Counted from the stretch's first letter, positions 18,424-29,759 are shown. The stretch: 64,000 bases of DNA from Pandoraea oxalativorans (GCF_000972785.3 NZ_CP011253.3:558001-622000); one strand, 5' to 3'. The notes: generated from the sequence alone by a model not told the origin. Program-made: numbers and translations.

Positions 18424-19863
18424 ATGATGAAAATTTCCGCACTGTTGCGTGCGTTCTCCGTGCCCGCGCGAACGGGTGTCATGGCTTGCGCAGCCGCGGG
18501 CGCGCTGGCGGCGGGTCTACCGCTCACGGCCGGCGCCGCGCTGCCGATCCAGACCTGGGTCGCACCGTCCGGTGCCAAGGTGATGCTGGTGGAAAGCCGT
18601 TCGATCCCGATGATCGACGTGAACATCGATTTCGATGCGGGCAGCCGCTACGATCCGAAAGGCAAGTCCGGGCTGGCGTTGCTGACGGCCGGGTTGCTCG
18701 ACGCTGGCGCGGCGGCCGCAGGCGGGCATCCCGCGCTGAGCGAGGCGCAGATTGCCGACCGTTTCGCCGACGTGGGCGCGATGGAAGCGACCAGCGCCGG
18801 ACGCGACGCCGCGACCGTCACCATCCGCACGCTATCTTCGGCGGCCGAGCGCGATGCGGCGGTGAGTACGCTGGCGCAATTCCTGCAACATCCCACGTTC
18901 CCCGAGGTCGTGCTCAAGCGCGAAACGGCGCGTCTGTCGTCGGCGATTGCCGAATCGGATACGAAGCCCGAGGCGATTGCCGAGAAGGCCTTTCGCAGCG
19001 CGATCTACGGCAGTCACCCGTATGGCGTGACGCCGACGGTGGCGAGCGTCAACGCCGTGAAGCGCGACGATCTGATGCGTTTCTATCGCGATATGTACAG
19101 CCCGAAGCGGGCGGTCGTCTCCATCGTTGGCGACATCGACCGCGCACAGGCCGAGAAGCTGGTCGCCCAGTTGACGGACGCCATGCCCGTCGGCGTTACA
19201 CCGCCCACGATGCCGCCGGTGGCGGCGCTGCGCAGCGCGGTGCAGATCGATCTGCCGCGCCCGGCCGAGCAGGCGCACATCGCGACCGGGCAGGCGTCGA
19301 TGGCGCGCAGCGATCCCGACTACTTCCCGTTGCTCGTGGGGAACTACGTGCTGGGCGGCGGCGGTTTCGTGTCGCGTCTGACGGCGGAAGTGCGTGAGAA
19401 ACGCGGTCTGACGTACGGCGTATCGAGTGGCTTCGTGCCGCAGTTGCAGGAGGGGCCGTTCGAGATCAACTTGCAGACGCGTCGCGAGCAGGCGCCCGAA
19501 GCGCTCAAGGTCGTGCGTGAGACGCTGGCCCGATTCGTTCGGGACGGCCCCACTGCCGAGGAAATGCAGGCTGCGAAGGACAACCTGACCAACGGATTCC
19601 CGCTGCGGCTGGACAGCAACCGCAAACTGTTGGCGAACGTGGCGGCCATTGGCTTCTACAACCTGCCGCTCGACTATCTCGACACGTGGACCGCCAAGGT
19701 CGAAGCCGTGACGGCGGCGCAGGTGAAGGACGCGTTTGTACGTCACGTGCAACCGGATCGCCTTGTGACTGTCGTCGTCGGGCCGAGCGACGTGTTCGGC
19801 GCGGCGAGTGCAGGCGCAGCCGCACCGAGCTCTACGCCGACAGCGAGCCAGCCTGGGAAGTGA
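18424..19863 (+). CDS. M16-family peptidase-like protein without zinc motif
   Basis: A 479-residue exported protein (signal peptide about residues 1-38) with both M16 half-domains: ALPIQTWVAPSGAKVMLVESRSIPMIDVNIDFDAGSR and the second half with YVLGGGGFVSRLTAEVREKRGLTYGVSS (glycine-rich). At the HxxEH position it reads LALLTAGLLDAG, so it should not bind catalytic zinc. In two-subunit M16 peptidases a motif-lacking partner pairs with an active one; the active partner would be the adjacent frameshifted gene 14 bases upstream. Periplasmic location is inferred. Confidence 0.9.
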   Translation: MMKISALLRAFSVPARTGVMACAAAGALAAGLPLTAGAALPIQTWVAPSGAKVMLVESRSIPMIDVNIDFDAGSRYDPKGKSGLALLTAGLLDAGAAAAGGHPALSEAQIADRFADVGAMEATSAGRDAATVTIRTLSSAAERDAAVSTLAQFLQHPTFPEVVLKRETARLSSAIAESDTKPEAIAEKAFRSAIYGSHPYGVTPTVASVNAVKRDDLMRFYRDMYSPKRAVVSIVGDIDRAQAEKLVAQLTDAMPVGVTPPTMPPVAALRSAVQIDLPRPAEQAHIATGQASMARSDPDYFPLLVGNYVLGGGGFVSRLTAEVREKRGLTYGVSSGFVPQLQEGPFEINLQTRREQAPEALKVVRETLARFVRDGPTAEEMQAAKDNLTNGFPLRLDSNRKLLANVAAIGFYNLPLDYLDTWTAKVEAVTAAQVKDAFVRHVQPDRLVTVVVGPSDVFGAASAGAAAPSSTPTASQPGK

Positions 19864-19898
19864 CAGCGGTGTGTAGTCCGCACGTCTGATCACGTCCG

Positions 19899-19933
19899 AA
19901 AAAACGGCACCGGGATTTTCTGGTGCCGTTTTG
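19899..19933. terminator. Bidirectional terminator after the M16 pair
   Basis: AAAACGGCACC and GGTGCCGTTTT form a perfect stem around a roughly 10-base loop. It separates the M16 genes from the convergent ABC-2 exporter genes. Confidence 0.88.
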
Positions 19934-19968
19934 CCTTCTGGCCGACGTGTCTGATCCGCTCACGAACG

Positions 19969-20769
19969 CTATCGAAGTATCCGGCGACGCAACAACACCA
20001 GCGCGACGGAAAAGCCTACGACGGTGTAGACGACGAGTGCGCCCACGTGCAGCCACGGCAGGTCGATGGCACGCCCCAGCATGGCTGGACGGATCAACGC
20101 GACCGCGTGCGCGAGCGGTAACCATTCCGTTACATGACGCGCCGCCGCCGGGAGTTGCGACAACGGGAAGAACACGCCGGAGAGCAGCAACATCGGCGTC
20201 ATCACGAGCGTCTGGTAGAACATGAAGAAATCGTAGCTCGGCGCGAGTGACGTCATCACCATGGCAAGGCTGGCGAATGCGAGTCCCGCGAGCAAAACGG
20301 CTGGCAGTACCACGGCGAGACTGTCGATGCGCGCGTATCCGAGCACGCTCGCCACCAGCAGGATCGCAACGCCCGACAGCACCGCTTTGCTGGCGGCCCA
20401 GACGACTTCGCCGAGCACGATGTCGCCCAGCGTCAGCGGGGTATGCATCAGCGCCTCCCAGGTGCGTTGCACGTGCATGCGCGAGAAGCCCGAATACATC
20501 GATTCGAAGCTCGCCGAGAACATCACGCTGGAGCCGACGGTGCCCGCGGCGAGAAACGCGATGTACGAAGTGCCGTCGACATTGCCGACCATCATGCCGA
20601 GACCGAAACCCAGGCCGAAGAGGTAGATCATCGGGTCTGCGAGATTGCCGAACATCGAGGCAATCGCAAGCTTGCGCCAGACGAGGAAGTTGCGTCGCCA
20701 GACCCCCATCCAGGGCGTGACGCCCGGCAGGTAGCGCGGCGCATCTGCCGACATGGGGTACTCAGTCAT
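19969..20769 (-). CDS. ABC-2 type transporter permease (NodJ-like)
   Basis: A 266-residue protein with about six membrane helices: [35 protein letters not shown] near the N-terminus, and the ABC-2 signature region [43 protein letters not shown]. This is the NodJ/daunorubicin-exporter type. It overlaps the end of the ATPase gene by 8 bases and must form the membrane part of that exporter. The substrate is unknown; no nodulation gene is nearby. Confidence 0.9.
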   Translation of the reverse strand: MTEYPMSADAPRYLPGVTPWMGVWRRNFLVWRKLAIASMFGNLADPMIYLFGLGFGLGMMVGNVDGTSYIAFLAAGTVGSSVMFSASFESMYSGFSRMHVQRTWEALMHTPLTLGDIVLGEVVWAASKAVLSGVAILLVASVLGYARIDSLAVVLPAVLLAGLAFASLAMVMTSLAPSYDFFMFYQTLVMTPMLLLSGVFFPLSQLPAAARHVTEWLPLAHAVALIRPAMLGRAIDLPWLHVGALVVYTVVGFSVALVLLRRRILR

Positions 20770-21679
20770 CGCGCATCTCCCGACCCGTGAGCTTCAGAAA
20801 GACATCCTCCAGATTGGCCCGGCGATGCAGATACCGCACCCCCGGCTGGTCCTGCAGGGCACCCACGACCGGCACGGCGTCGCGAACGTAACAGAAGTGC
20901 GTCTCGCCGCTGGTTTCGATGCGATCGGCGAACGGGGCGAGGCTGGCGAGGAGGGCGTGCGGAACGTCGCCGAAGACTTCCACCACATCGCACCCGATTT
21001 CGCGCGCCACGAGTTCGGGGGGCGTGCCTTCGGCAATCTTGCATCCGGCGTCGATCACGCACAGCCGATGGCACAGCCGCTCGGCTTCCTCCATGAAGTG
21101 GGTGGTGAGCAGAATCGTCTTGCCCTCGTTCATGAGCGATTTCAGCCGCTCCCAGATCAGATGCCGGGCCTGCGGATCGAGCCCGGTCGTCGGTTCGTCG
21201 AGCACGAGTACGTCGGGATTGTTGATGAGGGCGCGCGCGAGCGTGAGGCGTCGCTTCATGCCGCCCGAGAGCTGGCTGACGCGGGCATCCGCTTTCGATT
21301 CGAGACGGGCGAACGCCAGCAGCGCCGGAACGCGTTCCTTGATATCGGCCGAGGCGAGTCCGAAATAACGTCCGAAGACCGCCAGGTTTTCGCGCACCGT
21401 GAAGTCGGGGTCCAGATTGTCGAACTGCGGCACGACGCCGACGCGGCGGCGCGCTTGCGGTGCGAGTTTCGGCACGGGCAGGCCGCCGAGCCGGATCTCG
21501 CCAGCGTCGGGCGTGACAAGGCCCAGCAGCATGCGTAACGTGGTCGTCTTGCCCGCACCGTTGGGCCCCAGCAGGCCGAAGCACTCGCCCGGTGCGACGC
21601 GCAGCGACAGGTGATCGACCACAGGGCGGCCGTCATAGGCCTTGCATAGCTCGGTTACCTCGATGGCGGCATCGGTCAT
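20762..21679 (-). CDS. ABC-2 type transporter ATPase (NodI-like)
   Basis: A 305-residue ATP-binding subunit. It shows Walker [17 protein letters not shown], signature [40 protein letters not shown] with Walker B, and the switch [21 protein letters not shown]. The C-terminal region of about 80 residues resembles the NodI/DrrA regulatory part. The ATG at 21679 (MTDAAIEV) is preferred to a further upstream start that would add 13 unconserved residues. It works with the overlapping permease. Confidence 0.92.
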   Translation of the reverse strand: MTDAAIEVTELCKAYDGRPVVDHLSLRVAPGECFGLLGPNGAGKTTTLRMLLGLVTPDAGEIRLGGLPVPKLAPQARRRVGVVPQFDNLDPDFTVRENLAVFGRYFGLASADIKERVPALLAFARLESKADARVSQLSGGMKRRLTLARALINNPDVLVLDEPTTGLDPQARHLIWERLKSLMNEGKTILLTTHFMEEAERLCHRLCVIDAGCKIAEGTPPELVAREIGCDVVEVFGDVPHALLASLAPFADRIETSGETHFCYVRDAVPVVGALQDQPGVRYLHRRANLEDVFLKLTGREMRDD

Positions 21680-21992
21680 GGCGGATCTGCGGTCTCCTAT
21701 CGGGTGGCCGGGGGACAACGATGGTGCAGCGGTGGATCCACGTAGGATCGACGTTGGGACTGCGTCGCAAACTGGACGTTCACCGGCCGGGATCTATGCA
21801 CCGCCGCGCGCCGCCTTCCCTTATGGGGCATGGCCTATGGGGCATGAGGCGCGGGCGATGTGGTATGTTTCGCCTCAACAATGTAGCGTGAATTGTCATG
21901 ATTTTGGATTCTCTGCGTGCGCAACGACGCGCGCGACCCCATTTTTCCACCGTCAGCGGTGCCCCCGGTCAAGCCGTATTGCGGAGGACGCC
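21680..21992. other. Intergenic region before rsmD
   Basis: This 313-base stretch separates the divergent ABC exporter and rsmD. It must hold both promoters, but I cannot assign clear -35/-10 pairs. Two copies of TATGGGGCATG occur 14 bases apart (about 21822 and 21836), a short imperfect tandem repeat of unknown meaning. GGAGG at about 21983 is the rsmD ribosome site. Confidence 0.4.
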
Positions 21993-22586
21993 ATGAAGTC
22001 CGGTGCAGGTAACGTGGCGCGCGGCGCGCCGCAGCAGGTCCGCATCATCGGCGGTCAGTGGAAGCGTACGCCGCTGCCGGTGCCGCCGGGCGACGGTCTG
22101 CGGCCGACCCCCGATCGCGTGCGGGAGACGCTGTTCAACTGGCTCGGGCAGGACCTGACGGGCATGCAATGCCTCGACGCCTTCGCGGGTAGCGGCGCGC
22201 TCGGCTTCGAGGCCGCTTCGCGTGGTGCGCAGCGGGTGTTGCTGGTTGAGTCCGCTGCGCCGGCCATTCGTCAGTTGCGCGCCAATCAGGCCAAACTCGA
22301 CGCCAAACAGATCGAGATCGTGCAGGCGGACGCCAGACGCCTGATAACCACACTCTCGCCCGGGGTTTTCGACGTCATTTTCCTCGATCCGCCGTTCGCG
22401 AGTGGCTGGCTGAACGATCTGCTGGCCCCGGCCGCCCGTCTGCTCGCGCCGAACGGCGTGATCTATGCCGAGTCGGACGCCCCCCTGGAGGACGATGCGC
22501 TCGCGGAACTGGGCCTCGTGTGCCTGCGCCGGGCGAAAGCCGGAGCGGTGCATTATCATTTGCTTGAATCGATTCCGAAAACCTAG
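21993..22586 (+). CDS. rsmD: 16S rRNA (guanine(966)-N(2))-methyltransferase
   Basis: RsmD methylates G966 of 16S rRNA in the small subunit. The 197-residue protein has the family start QVRIIGGQWKRTPLPVP, then RPTPDRVRETLFNWLGQ, the SAM-binding CLDAFAGSGALGFEAASRGA and the catalytic DVIFLDPPF (DPPF motif). The ATG at 21993 follows GGAGG at ideal distance; the frame extends upstream, but that extension is not conserved-looking. The rsmD-coaD order is usual in proteobacteria. Confidence 0.94.
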   Translation: MKSGAGNVARGAPQQVRIIGGQWKRTPLPVPPGDGLRPTPDRVRETLFNWLGQDLTGMQCLDAFAGSGALGFEAASRGAQRVLLVESAAPAIRQLRANQAKLDAKQIEIVQADARRLITTLSPGVFDVIFLDPPFASGWLNDLLAPAARLLAPNGVIYAESDAPLEDDALAELGLVCLRRAKAGAVHYHLLESIPKT

Positions 22587-22602
22587 AGACCACAATGAAT
22601 AA

Positions 22603-23221
<619 letters not shown>

Positions 23222-23729
23222 CTTGGCGATTCGTTTTTTTCCATCACTTCAAAACGCTTCCAGCCGCCTTCAGGCTGTGGCGCCACGCATCCATGGCGGA
23301 CACCGTTTTCAGTCGGCCATCGGCAGTTCCGTACCGGGAACGTAACGGCTGGCCCAAGGCCGGTCCCTGTCGAGCCCGACAACGGGAAATCCGGCGGACC
23401 GTCCGAGATATCCATCCGCTGGAAGCGGAGTTTCTGCCCAAACAGTCCCCGACGTGTTGCTGAGCGTATGCCGATGAAGGAAGGCATGCGCGCTCACTTT
23501 AGTCGTGCGTCATTGAGCCCAACGGCGAGCGTTCTTGCGACTTCATCCCGTCCAGGTGCCGTAACCGGGTCGCAAGCGGCCCCAGTTTTTTGGGAACCCG
23601 GCGTTCCCTTCGCGGTTGCGCAAGCTGCAATTATGTGCGGACGGGGCTTTCCATTACCGAAATCCGATGCGCGCATCGCATCGAAATCGTTATGACGTGA
23701 CTTTGAAGTTTCCTATCGAGGAGAGTGAG
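23222..23729. other. Gene-free stretch between the coaD terminator and the oxidoreductase gene
   Basis: About 500 bases without a supportable gene. Short open frames exist on both strands, but none has a ribosome site or recognisable motif. It lies inside the segment flanked by the duplicated coaD ends and may carry the promoter of the oxidoreductase gene or the remains of transferred DNA. Confidence 0.5.
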
Positions 23730-25154
23730 ATGGAACGGATTGAGACGGACTATTTCGTAACAGGGACGGGCGCCTTAGCCATGGCGTTCGTGGACACGTT
23801 GCTCAGTGAGTCGCCGGACGCGCGCGTGGTGATGGTCGATCGCCACCACCGTCCGGGCGGCCATTGGAACGATGCTTATCCGCACGTGCGACTGCACTTG
23901 TCGGCCGCGTGGTATGGCGTGCCATCACTCGAACTAAGCGACGGCTCCTATGAGCTGACGGGCTTCAACAAAGGGATGCCCAGGCTTGCCACGGGGGCCG
24001 AAGTGCTCGCGTATTTCGAATTGGTGATGAAACAACGTTTCCTCGCCTCTGGCCGCGTGCAGTGGTCCCCAAAATGCGATCATTTCGCGAGCGAGGGCAA
24101 CACTCACCGCTTCCGCTCGCTGTTGAGCGGCGCCGAGCATGAGGTGCACGTGCGACGCAAATGGGTGAACGGCACGCTTTCGAACACCGAGGTGCCATCC
24201 ACTCACCCGCCCAAGTACAGCGTGGCAGACGGTGTGCGATGTATTCCTTGCAACGACCTCGCGAAGGTGGCACGGCCATACTCGTGTTACACAGTCGTTG
24301 GCGCGGGCAAGACCGGCATGGATGCGTGCATCTGGCTGATCGAGAATGGCGTACCTTACGAGCGTATTCGCTGGATCGTGCCGCGCGACCCCTGGATGAT
24401 GGACCGAGCCATCCTGCTTCCCGGCCAAATGGGCTGGCGGCGCTATTTCGAAAGCTGCGAAGTGCAATTCGATGCAATTCGCGACGCAAGCGACGTTTCC
24501 GACATGTTCCTGCGGCTTGAGGCAGGGGGCGTATTAATGCGTATCGACCCCGCAGTCGAACCCACGGTTTACCGCTGCGCGCTCGTCTCTCGCGGGGAGC
24601 TGGCTCAGTTGCGCAAGATCGGGGAGATCGTGCGGCTGGGCCGCCTGCAAGCGATCGAACCCTCGCGCATCGTGCTGGAGCGTGGGGAGTTCGACGCAGA
24701 TCCAGACACGCTGTATATCGATTGCAGTGCCTCCGCGGTTCCGTATTCGCTTTGGCCGAAGCTACCGGTGTTCCAGGATGGCACGATCAACCTCTTGTTC
24801 CTCCGCTGGTGCCGCCCCGTCTTTTCAGGCAGCGTTGCCGCATGGGTGGAAGCGCACGTGGAGAATCAGCAGGAACAGAATGCGATGTGCGTGCCCGTGC
24901 GCCCGCCAGAAAAGCCCATCGATTTCTTAAGGATGTTGGCACCGACGTTGGACAATTACACGCGGTGGGAGCAGAACCCCGAAATGAGTGCGTGGCTCAA
25001 GGCGTGTCGTCTCAACGACGCTACCGCAGTACTCAAGGGGGTCGAAGTGGACGCATCGGGGCAGGAACTTCTCAATGCCGTCGAGGCGAAGGGGCTGGCC
25101 TTGAGTGCGTCCCAGCGCATTGCGCAATTGCTAGCGGTATCGGAGAAGGCCTGA
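23730..25154 (+). CDS. Flavin-monooxygenase-like NAD(P)/FAD oxidoreductase
   Basis: A 474-residue protein with two dinucleotide-binding regions. The N-terminal one, DYFVTGTGALAMAFVDTLLSESPDARVVMVDRHHRPGGHW, resembles the FAD Rossmann site of class B flavin monooxygenases but reads GTGALA rather than GxGxxG. The second, YTVVGAGKTGMDACIWLIENG (about residue 190), is intact. The substrate is unknown. The ATG at 23730 after GAGGAGAGTGAG is chosen over upstream in-frame codons. Base composition seems less GC-rich than the neighbours, and the gene lies between two copies of the coaD 3' end, both suggesting acquisition. Confidence 0.72.
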   Translation: MERIETDYFVTGTGALAMAFVDTLLSESPDARVVMVDRHHRPGGHWNDAYPHVRLHLSAAWYGVPSLELSDGSYELTGFNKGMPRLATGAEVLAYFELVMKQRFLASGRVQWSPKCDHFASEGNTHRFRSLLSGAEHEVHVRRKWVNGTLSNTEVPSTHPPKYSVADGVRCIPCNDLAKVARPYSCYTVVGAGKTGMDACIWLIENGVPYERIRWIVPRDPWMMDRAILLPGQMGWRRYFESCEVQFDAIRDASDVSDMFLRLEAGGVLMRIDPAVEPTVYRCALVSRGELAQLRKIGEIVRLGRLQAIEPSRIVLERGEFDADPDTLYIDCSASAVPYSLWPKLPVFQDGTINLLFLRWCRPVFSGSVAAWVEAHVENQQEQNAMCVPVRPPEKPIDFLRMLAPTLDNYTRWEQNPEMSAWLKACRLNDATAVLKGVEVDASGQELLNAVEAKGLALSASQRIAQLLAVSEKA

Positions 25155-25182
25155 GGGCACCCGGGCCGTGAGGATCGACCAT

Positions 25183-25280
25183 CTGGGGGCGGTGTCAGTA
25201 TGTTCGTGTGCCCGGCCGTCGAAAAATGGCTGTCCAGGAAAGTCGGTGAGATGACGCTGAAGCCGAAGCCGAAGCGTTAA
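25183..25280 (+). pseudogene. Remnant copy of the coaD 3' end
   Basis: These bases translate, in the coaD frame from 25194, to VSMFVCPAVEKWLSRKVGEM and a tail TLKPKPKR, matching the CoaD C-terminus [20 protein letters not shown] followed by TPKR. No start or N-terminal part is present, so it is a displaced fragment and not a gene. Differences are mainly scattered substitutions plus a small in-frame tandem expansion. Confidence 0.85.
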
Positions 25281-25323
25281 GCATGCCTGCGTTGTTACCG
25301 ATCATTTCACGTGACGTCAGAAA

Positions 25324-25362
25324 AAACCCCGCAGTGTGTTTCGACACTGCGGGGTTTTTTGT
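25324..25362 (+). terminator. Duplicate of the coaD terminator
   Basis: The stem, loop and T-run are identical to 23178-23217. In its present place it would terminate transcription of the oxidoreductase gene. Confidence 0.9.
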
Positions 25363-25483
25363 TGCGGACAGGTTTAAGCGCACTGACTTAAGTGCGACGA
25401 CCGAAGCGGCGCGGCGCATCGCATCGCGACGCAGCCCGCAAATCGAAGCGACTGTCTGACTGTGCGTTCGTGCGCGATGTGGA

Positions 25484-26287
25484 TCAGAATCCGGCGGGCA
25501 ACGGTGCCTGCATCCATTTGACGGACATCGCGTTCAGGCGACCATCGGCCTTCGCCTTGTCGATGATCGCGTTCAGCTTCGCCACCATCGCCGTTTCGCC
25601 TTTACCCACACCGATGTAGCAGGGCGTTTCTTCAACCGGGAATTTCAGATCGAAGGCGCGCTGTTTGCTCTTCTCGCGCACAGCGTTCGCCACGATGTTG
25701 CCCAGCGTCACGAGCTGCACCTGACCGGCGAGATACGACGCCGCCGTCGCGTTGTTGTCCTCATATCGTTTGATGTTCGCGCTCGGCGGGGCGACGGCGG
25801 TCAGTGCGAGGTCTTCCGTCGAGCCGCGCGTCACGGCGATGGTCTTGTTGGCGAGGTCGGCGGGCACCTTGATCGCAATGTCTTGCGGACCATAGACGCT
25901 CTTCGGGAACGGCGCGTACGCCTTCGTGAAATCGATCGCCTTCTCGCGTTCGGCGTTCTTGCCCAGCGATGAAATCACGACGTCGACCTTGCCCGTCGTC
26001 AGATACGCGATGCGGTTCGTGCTGATGACCGGTGCGAGTTCGACCTTCGCGCCGATCTCCTTGCCGATCAGTTCCGCCATGTCGATGTCGTAGCCGTGCA
26101 CCTTGAGGTCGGTGCCGATCGAGCCGAACGGCGGGAAGTCCTGCGGGATAGCGATGCGGATGACACCGGTCTTGGCGACGGTCTGGAGGGCATCGGCATG
26201 GGCGAGGCCTGCGAGACCTCCCAGCGACGCAACGACAACCGCTTGCAGCATCCGGCGACGACCGGCTTGATGAAGGAACGCAGGCAT
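25484..26287 (-). CDS. Amino-acid ABC transporter substrate-binding protein
   Basis: A 267-residue periplasmic binding protein (SBP family 3). The Sec signal (RRRMLQAVVVASLGGLAGLAHA) is followed by the typical GVIRIAIPQDFPPFGSIGTDLKVHGYDIDMAELIGKEIGAKVELAPVISTNRIAYLTTGKVDVVISSLGKNAEREKAIDFTKAYA. The family feeds polar amino acid importers. No permease or ATPase gene is adjacent, so the partner transporter must be encoded elsewhere; the ligand cannot be named. It is transcribed away from fdx. Confidence 0.9.
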   Translation of the reverse strand: MPAFLHQAGRRRMLQAVVVASLGGLAGLAHADALQTVAKTGVIRIAIPQDFPPFGSIGTDLKVHGYDIDMAELIGKEIGAKVELAPVISTNRIAYLTTGKVDVVISSLGKNAEREKAIDFTKAYAPFPKSVYGPQDIAIKVPADLANKTIAVTRGSTEDLALTAVAPPSANIKRYEDNNATAASYLAGQVQLVTLGNIVANAVREKSKQRAFDLKFPVEETPCYIGVGKGETAMVAKLNAIIDKAKADGRLNAMSVKWMQAPLPAGF

Positions 26288-26972
<685 letters not shown>

Positions 26973-27136
26973 ATGAACCGGATGGCCTGAGCGGCCTGAA
27001 TCCCGCCTGCCATTGAGCGTGTCTGCGTGGCGACTCGCGGGAATGCCGGAGAAGGATTCCCGCTGTCCCAGTCGGGATCGAGCGGCGCCCGGCCGCTCAT
27101 TCTGCTCCGCCAGCGCTTCCGGATATCGCCGCCGGT

Positions 27137-27733
27137 TCACTTCCCCGGCGTCGCATGCAGGCGCATCATCGCCTTTTCCATCTCACCCTTGACGACCAGG
27201 TCGACGATGTCGAGCGATCGCGACATGGCGTCGTCGATCTGCGCCTGTTCTTCCTTGCGCGGCGGCTTGAGCACGAAGTCCACCACTTGTTGCTGACTGC
27301 CGGCCGGTTGCAGCGTGCGCGGATGTCCAATGCCCAGACGCAGACGCCAGAACTCGGGCGTCGTCAGATGCGCAGCAATATCCTTGAGGCCGTTGTGCCC
27401 GCCGCTACCACCGCCACGCTTGAGCTTGACGGTGCCGGGTAACAAATCGAGTTCGTCATGCACGACGAGGATCTCATCCGGCAGGATCTTGTAGAAGCGA
27501 GCCAGTGCGACGACCGACTGCCCCGAGCGGTTCATGAAGGTCTGCGGCTCCAGCAGCCACACTTCGTTCCCGGCCACGCGCGTACGCGCGGCGAAGCCCT
27601 GAAAGTTTTTCTGGTGGGTGAGCGATGCGCCGCATTGCTGCGCCAGTGCGTCGACGAACCAGAAGCCCGCGTTGTGACGCGTCGCAGTGTATTCGGCGCC
27701 CGGATTGCCGAGCCCTACGATCAGCTTGATCAT
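27137..27733 (-). CDS. pth: Peptidyl-tRNA hydrolase
   Basis: Pth frees tRNA from prematurely released peptidyl-tRNA. The 198-residue protein contains [24 protein letters not shown] with the catalytic histidine, FMNRSGQSV, the catalytic aspartate in [11 protein letters not shown], and [15 protein letters not shown]. It lies downstream of rplY with a terminator between, the usual order tRNA-Gln-prs-rplY-pth. Confidence 0.97.
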   Translation of the reverse strand: MIKLIVGLGNPGAEYTATRHNAGFWFVDALAQQCGASLTHQKNFQGFAARTRVAGNEVWLLEPQTFMNRSGQSVVALARFYKILPDEILVVHDELDLLPGTVKLKRGGGSGGHNGLKDIAAHLTTPEFWRLRLGIGHPRTLQPAGSQQQVVDFVLKPPRKEEQAQIDDAMSRSLDIVDLVVKGEMEKAMMRLHATPGK

Positions 27734-27782
27734 TTCGGTATCAGGATCTTGGCACGCGCCACCGTGGCATGCGCGCCGCCAT

Positions 27783-27818
27783 AAAAAAACCCGCCGGACA
27801 TGATGTCGCGGCGGGTCT
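27783..27818 (-). terminator. Terminator between rplY and pth
   Basis: On the minus strand ACCCGCCGCG...CCGGCGGGT forms a stem with a roughly 10-base loop followed by TTTTTTTAT. Pth is probably expressed by read-through or its own promoter. Confidence 0.82.
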
Positions 27819-27856
27819 TGCGTCCAGCGTCGCCGCTGAAAGCTAGCGAACGAGGC

Positions 27857-28474
27857 TTAGGCAGCCGGCGTTTCGCCTTCAGCCGAAGCAGCCGCTTCGT
27901 CAGCAGCAGCGCCAGCCGGTTGAACGGCTTGCGCCACCACCGGGTTTTCTTGCTCGACGTGCAGCGTCAGCGTCACGCCGGCGGGCAGCTTGACGTCCTT
28001 GGCGTGAACCGTCTTGCCAGCTTCCAGCGTCGACAGGTCGACTTCCAGGAATTCCGGCAGCTTGCTCGGCAGGCAGCTAACGTCCAGTTCGTTCAGGATG
28101 TGGCTGATCACGTTCGAAGCCAGCTTCACGGCCGGGGCGTTTTCTGCGCCCAGGAAGTGCAGGGGCACCTTGACGTGGATCGGCTTGTTCGCATCGACAC
28201 GTTGGAAGTCAACGTGCAGAACCAGTTGCTTGAACGGGTGGTACTGCACATCGCGCAGCAGCACTTGTTCGGTCTTGCCAGCAACTTCCAGCTCGAGAAT
28301 CGACGAGTGGAAAGCTTCCTTGCGGAGGGCGTGCCACAGGGCATTGTGATCCAGCTCGATCAGTTGCGGATCAACGTTACCACCGTACACGATGCCCGCG
28401 GTCTTGCCGGCATTGCGCAGGCGGCGGCTCGCACCCGTACCTTGCAGATTACGCTCAAAAGCGACGACTTTCAT
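27857..28474 (-). CDS. rplY: 50S ribosomal protein L25 (CTC form)
   Basis: The protein binds 5S rRNA in the large subunit. It has 205 residues, the long CTC/TL5 form with an extra C-terminal domain, beginning [32 protein letters not shown] and ending in an Ala/Glu-rich tail. The ATG at 28474 follows AAGGAG; upstream in-frame codons up to 28600 are rejected as 5' leader. Confidence 0.96.
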   Translation of the reverse strand: MKVVAFERNLQGTGASRRLRNAGKTAGIVYGGNVDPQLIELDHNALWHALRKEAFHSSILELEVAGKTEQVLLRDVQYHPFKQLVLHVDFQRVDANKPIHVKVPLHFLGAENAPAVKLASNVISHILNELDVSCLPSKLPEFLEVDLSTLEAGKTVHAKDVKLPAGVTLTLHVEQENPVVAQAVQPAGAAADEAAASAEGETPAA

Positions 28475-28629
28475 AACAACTCCTTGAGCTGCCCGCGACC
28501 AGGCAGCGATTTCTTCCTGAATTTCCCGTCGAAAAACACGGGGTTCAGGAACGACAAAGGCGGGGATAGGCTCCCCGCCGACATAACAACGGCGCCACAC
28601 AGGCGCCGTCGCAAAAACTTACCGAACGC

Positions 28630-29577
28630 TTATTCCGCGAACAGCGACATCACCGAGTCGCCTCGACGGATGCGCGAGAACGTCTCGGCCAGCAGGTTCG
28701 CGCAGCTCAGTTGGCGAATCTTGCCGCCCTTCGAGTCGTCGCGCAGCGGGATGGTGTCGGTGACGACCACTTCATCCAGCTCCGAGGCATTGATGCGCGC
28801 TGCGGCACCGCCCGAAAGCACCGGGTGCGTACAGTAGGCATACACCTTCTTCGCGCCACGTTCCTTCAGCACTTGTGCGGCCTTGCACAGCGTACCGGCG
28901 GTGTCGACCATGTCGTCCATGATGACGCAGGTACGGCCTTCGACTTCACCGATGATGTTCATCACTTCAGCGACATTAGCCTTCGGACGACGCTTGTCGA
29001 TGATGGCCAGATCGCAATGCAGTTGCTTGGCGAGGGCACGGGCACGGACCACGCCGCCGACGTCCGGCGACACCACCAGCAGGTTTTCGTGGTTCTGCGC
29101 ACGCACGTCTTGCAGCAGCAGCGGTGAAGCGTAGATGTTGTCGACCGGGATATCGAAGAAGCCCTGAATCTGGTCGGCGTGCAGGTCCATCGTGATGATG
29201 CGTTCGACGCCTGCGATTTGCAGCATGTTGGCTACGACCTTCGCCGAGATCGCCACGCGCGCCGAGCGGGGGCGACGATCCTGACGGGCGTAGCCGAAAT
29301 ACGGGATGGCAGCGGTGATCCGGCCGGCAGAAGCGCGCTTGAGCGCGTCGACCATGATCATCAGTTCCATCAGATTGTCGTTGGTCGGAGCGCACGTCGA
29401 CTGGAGGACGAAGACGTCCTTGCCGCGCACGTTTTCCTGAATTTCGACTTGGATCTCACCATCCGAGAACCGGCTGGCCATGGCTTTGCCAAGCGGGATA
29501 CCGAGGGTGTCGACGACCGCTTGGGCCAGGGCGGGATTGGCGTTCCCGGTGAATACCATCAGGTTATCACTACTCAT
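28630..29577 (-). CDS. prs: Ribose-phosphate pyrophosphokinase
   Basis: Prs makes PRPP from ribose 5-phosphate and ATP for nucleotides, histidine and tryptophan. The 315-residue cytosolic enzyme shows [52 protein letters not shown] (ATP and ribose phosphate site), the flexible loop [18 protein letters not shown] and the PRPP loop [14 protein letters not shown]. The ATG at 29577 gives MSSDNLMVF; longer reading frames run into the tRNA gene and are not real. Confidence 0.97.
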   Translation of the reverse strand: MSSDNLMVFTGNANPALAQAVVDTLGIPLGKAMASRFSDGEIQVEIQENVRGKDVFVLQSTCAPTNDNLMELMIMVDALKRASAGRITAAIPYFGYARQDRRPRSARVAISAKVVANMLQIAGVERIITMDLHADQIQGFFDIPVDNIYASPLLLQDVRAQNHENLLVVSPDVGGVVRARALAKQLHCDLAIIDKRRPKANVAEVMNIIGEVEGRTCVIMDDMVDTAGTLCKAAQVLKERGAKKVYAYCTHPVLSGGAAARINASELDEVVVTDTIPLRDDSKGGKIRQLSCANLLAETFSRIRRGDSVMSLFAE

Positions 29578-29627
29578 CTGGCTACCTGCGGGACGATTGG
29601 ATGCTGAGACTTTACGACAGAAGAAAT

Positions 29628-29704
29628 TGGCAGGGGAGGAAGGACTCGAACCCTCGTATGCCGGAATCAAAATCCGGTGCCTTAACCAACTTGGCGACTC
29701 CCCT
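29628..29704 (-). tRNA. tRNA-Gln (anticodon TTG)
   Basis: A 77-base cloverleaf on the minus strand. The acceptor stem pairs AGGGGAG with CTCCCCT. The anticodon loop is ATTTTGATT with anticodon TTG, the T-arm contains GGTTCGAGTCC, and CCA is encoded at the 3' end (29628-29630). It lies just upstream of prs, as in other Burkholderiales. Confidence 0.96.
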
Positions 29705-29759
29705 ACACTAACCGATGCCTTCGCTGCGTTGTAGGAAACGCAACAAAGTAAAAACCCTT

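Larger units (their letters stand above)
25183..25365 (+). repeat. Imperfect direct repeat B: second coaD end plus terminator
   Basis: A 183-base counterpart of 23050-23221 lying just after the oxidoreductase gene. The terminator half is identical to copy A. The two copies bracket about 1.96 kb containing the oxidoreductase gene. Confidence 0.85.

Noticed and set aside
29578..29670. N-terminal extension of Prs reading [16 protein letters not shown]
   Set aside because: These bases include part of tRNA-Gln; Prs has its conserved start at 29577 with its own ribosome site.
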